A stretch of 64,000 nt of DNA from Paenibacillus auburnensis (GTDB lineage Bacteria; Bacillota; Bacilli; Paenibacillales; Paenibacillaceae). The notes below the pieces were generated by a model that worked only from the letters and a program-made list of their open reading frames with translations, was not told the DNA's origin and searched no databases. Location of the stretch: positions 1-64,000 of the forward strand of contig NZ_CAKMMG010000001.1 in assembly GCF_927798115.1 (NCBI RefSeq), in the 5' to 3' direction. A program made the translations under genes and the position numbers. This document shows positions 63,426 through 64,000 of the stretch, one piece after another (within the stretch, counting starts at the first letter, position 1; each line of letters begins with the position of its first letter).

Positions 63426-64000
63426 CTATCTCAAATCGCAGTCAGCGAACAGAATATTCCGTGGAATACGGAAGAAGTTTTCGGCTTTTTCCTGCAGGGC
63501 CAAGGTTGGAAGATGGCATTGATGCAGCCATTTGCGGAATGTGCCGGGATGTACACCGATCCAGACGCTGACATCGGTTACAGAGAAATCATACACCATA
63601 CACAGCCCTGTCAAAATCACATTATTCTGCGGTGAGTGGGCAAGTGTTCTTTTCATAAAACGTGAAGGTGTAGGCTGGCATACAATCGGACTTTGCCGCA
63701 GGAGAGCTTCATTGAACAGGATATGGGACGGATAGCCTAGCAGGCGGCAGACCTTCTCCAGATTGTTTCTGGAAGGAATGCGTCCTTCGTATACCCAGGC
63801 GCTCACACTGCGCGAGGATACGGCGAGCTCTTCCGCAAGCTTGGACAATTTAATGTCCTTAGCCATCAGGATAGCAAGCAGAACGCGGTTGCGGATCTGG
63901 CTGCGTTTGGGCCTCCGGAACCGTTTGACCCGTACGCCTTGTCCAAGATATTTGCGGTTGATCAGAGACCAGGCCTGGATTTTATGAGATTCTTGTTGAT
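63426..64000 (-). CDS. Partial HTH protein running out of the window
   Basis: Coding region on the minus strand that ends at 63426 and is open to the right edge (at least 190 codons visible). The ATG at 63866 has no ribosome binding site, and the codons before it read as a normal basic protein segment (..VKRFRRPKRSQIRNRVLLAILMAKD), so the true start lies beyond 64000. From LSKLAEELAVSSRSVSAWVYEG onward it has an Xre-type helix-turn-helix, and near the end a second similar segment (DVSVWIGVHPGTFRKWL) suggests a degenerate repeat of the HTH. No cysteine motif or catalytic residues are visible. Probably a phage-like or host regulator; not assigned further. Confidence 0.7.
   Translation of the reverse strand, partial: QQESHKIQAWSLINRKYLGQGVRVKRFRRPKRSQIRNRVLLAILMAKDIKLSKLAEELAVSSRSVSAWVYEGRIPSRNNLEKVCRLLGYPSHILFNEALLRQSPIVCQPTPSRFMKRTLAHSPQNNVILTGLCMVYDFSVTDVSVWIGVHPGTFRKWLHQCHLPTLALQEKAENFFRIPRNILFADCDLR

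Overview
The window looks like chromosomal DNA of a spore-forming, low-to-mid GC Gram-positive, most likely a Paenibacillus or close relative. The signs are very large secreted proteins with S-layer homology (SLH) domains, a YjcZ-type small sporulation protein, LicT/BglP/BglH beta-glucoside genes, Zur, Fur and sigma-A style sites of the Bacillus type, and Shine-Dalgarno sequences that often pair with TTG or GTG starts. The species assignment is an inference from gene content, not from a marker gene.

Layout. 1-1.1 kb: an AT-rich unknown membrane-anchored protein and a short gene remnant. 1.3-24.3 kb: three giant exported proteins (1878, 2580 and 2868 aa) plus a secreted trypsin-like protease, all on the + strand with tiny gaps, probably one cell-surface operon; two of the giants carry SLH anchors. 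24.4-30.8 kb: single genes (receiver domain, PatB-type C-S lyase, nucleoside hydrolase, GH18-like exported protein, orphan radical SAM enzyme, small HExxH protein, KGG-repeat stress protein). 31-34.5 kb: a chemoreceptor and an AraC-type regulator. 34.6-39.3 kb: a complete beta-glucoside operon (licT, EIIBCA, 6-phospho-beta-glucosidase) with two LicT antiterminator/terminator elements. 39.4-40.95 kb: a second-type histidyl-tRNA synthetase read leftwards behind what looks like a complete histidine attenuator with a 20-codon leader peptide containing three consecutive His codons. 41-46.4 kb: HD hydrolase, DbpA helicase, M20 peptidase and a Fur-box-preceded ABC exporter. 46.6-50.5 kb: YjcZ, an MFS transporter, a methyltransferase, a LysE exporter with its Lrp-type regulator, and tRNA-Leu(CAG). 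50.7-54.4 kb: a soluble six-PAS hybrid histidine kinase. 54.4-62.6 kb: a zinc-limitation island. It holds a CobW protein with two permease-complex proteins, then zinc-free L33 and a ZagA/YciC-type CobW behind a perfect Zur box, then znuC-znuB-znuA and zinc-free S14 behind three Zur-like boxes. 62.7-64 kb: a methyltransferase and a partial HTH protein leaving the window.

How the parts work together. In the zinc island, paralogues L33 and S14 without zinc-binding cysteines would replace the zinc-containing forms, the ABC system would import zinc, and the CobW GTPases would direct it to clients. The bgl operon couples sugar uptake, hydrolysis and RNA-level induction. The surface operon probably builds a wall-associated fibrous layer. 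The most novel regulatory feature is the histidine leader-peptide attenuator in front of hisS; the long structured leader of the znu operon and the folded leader of the surface operon are further RNA candidates. All functions are read from motifs and remembered families; no database search was run.
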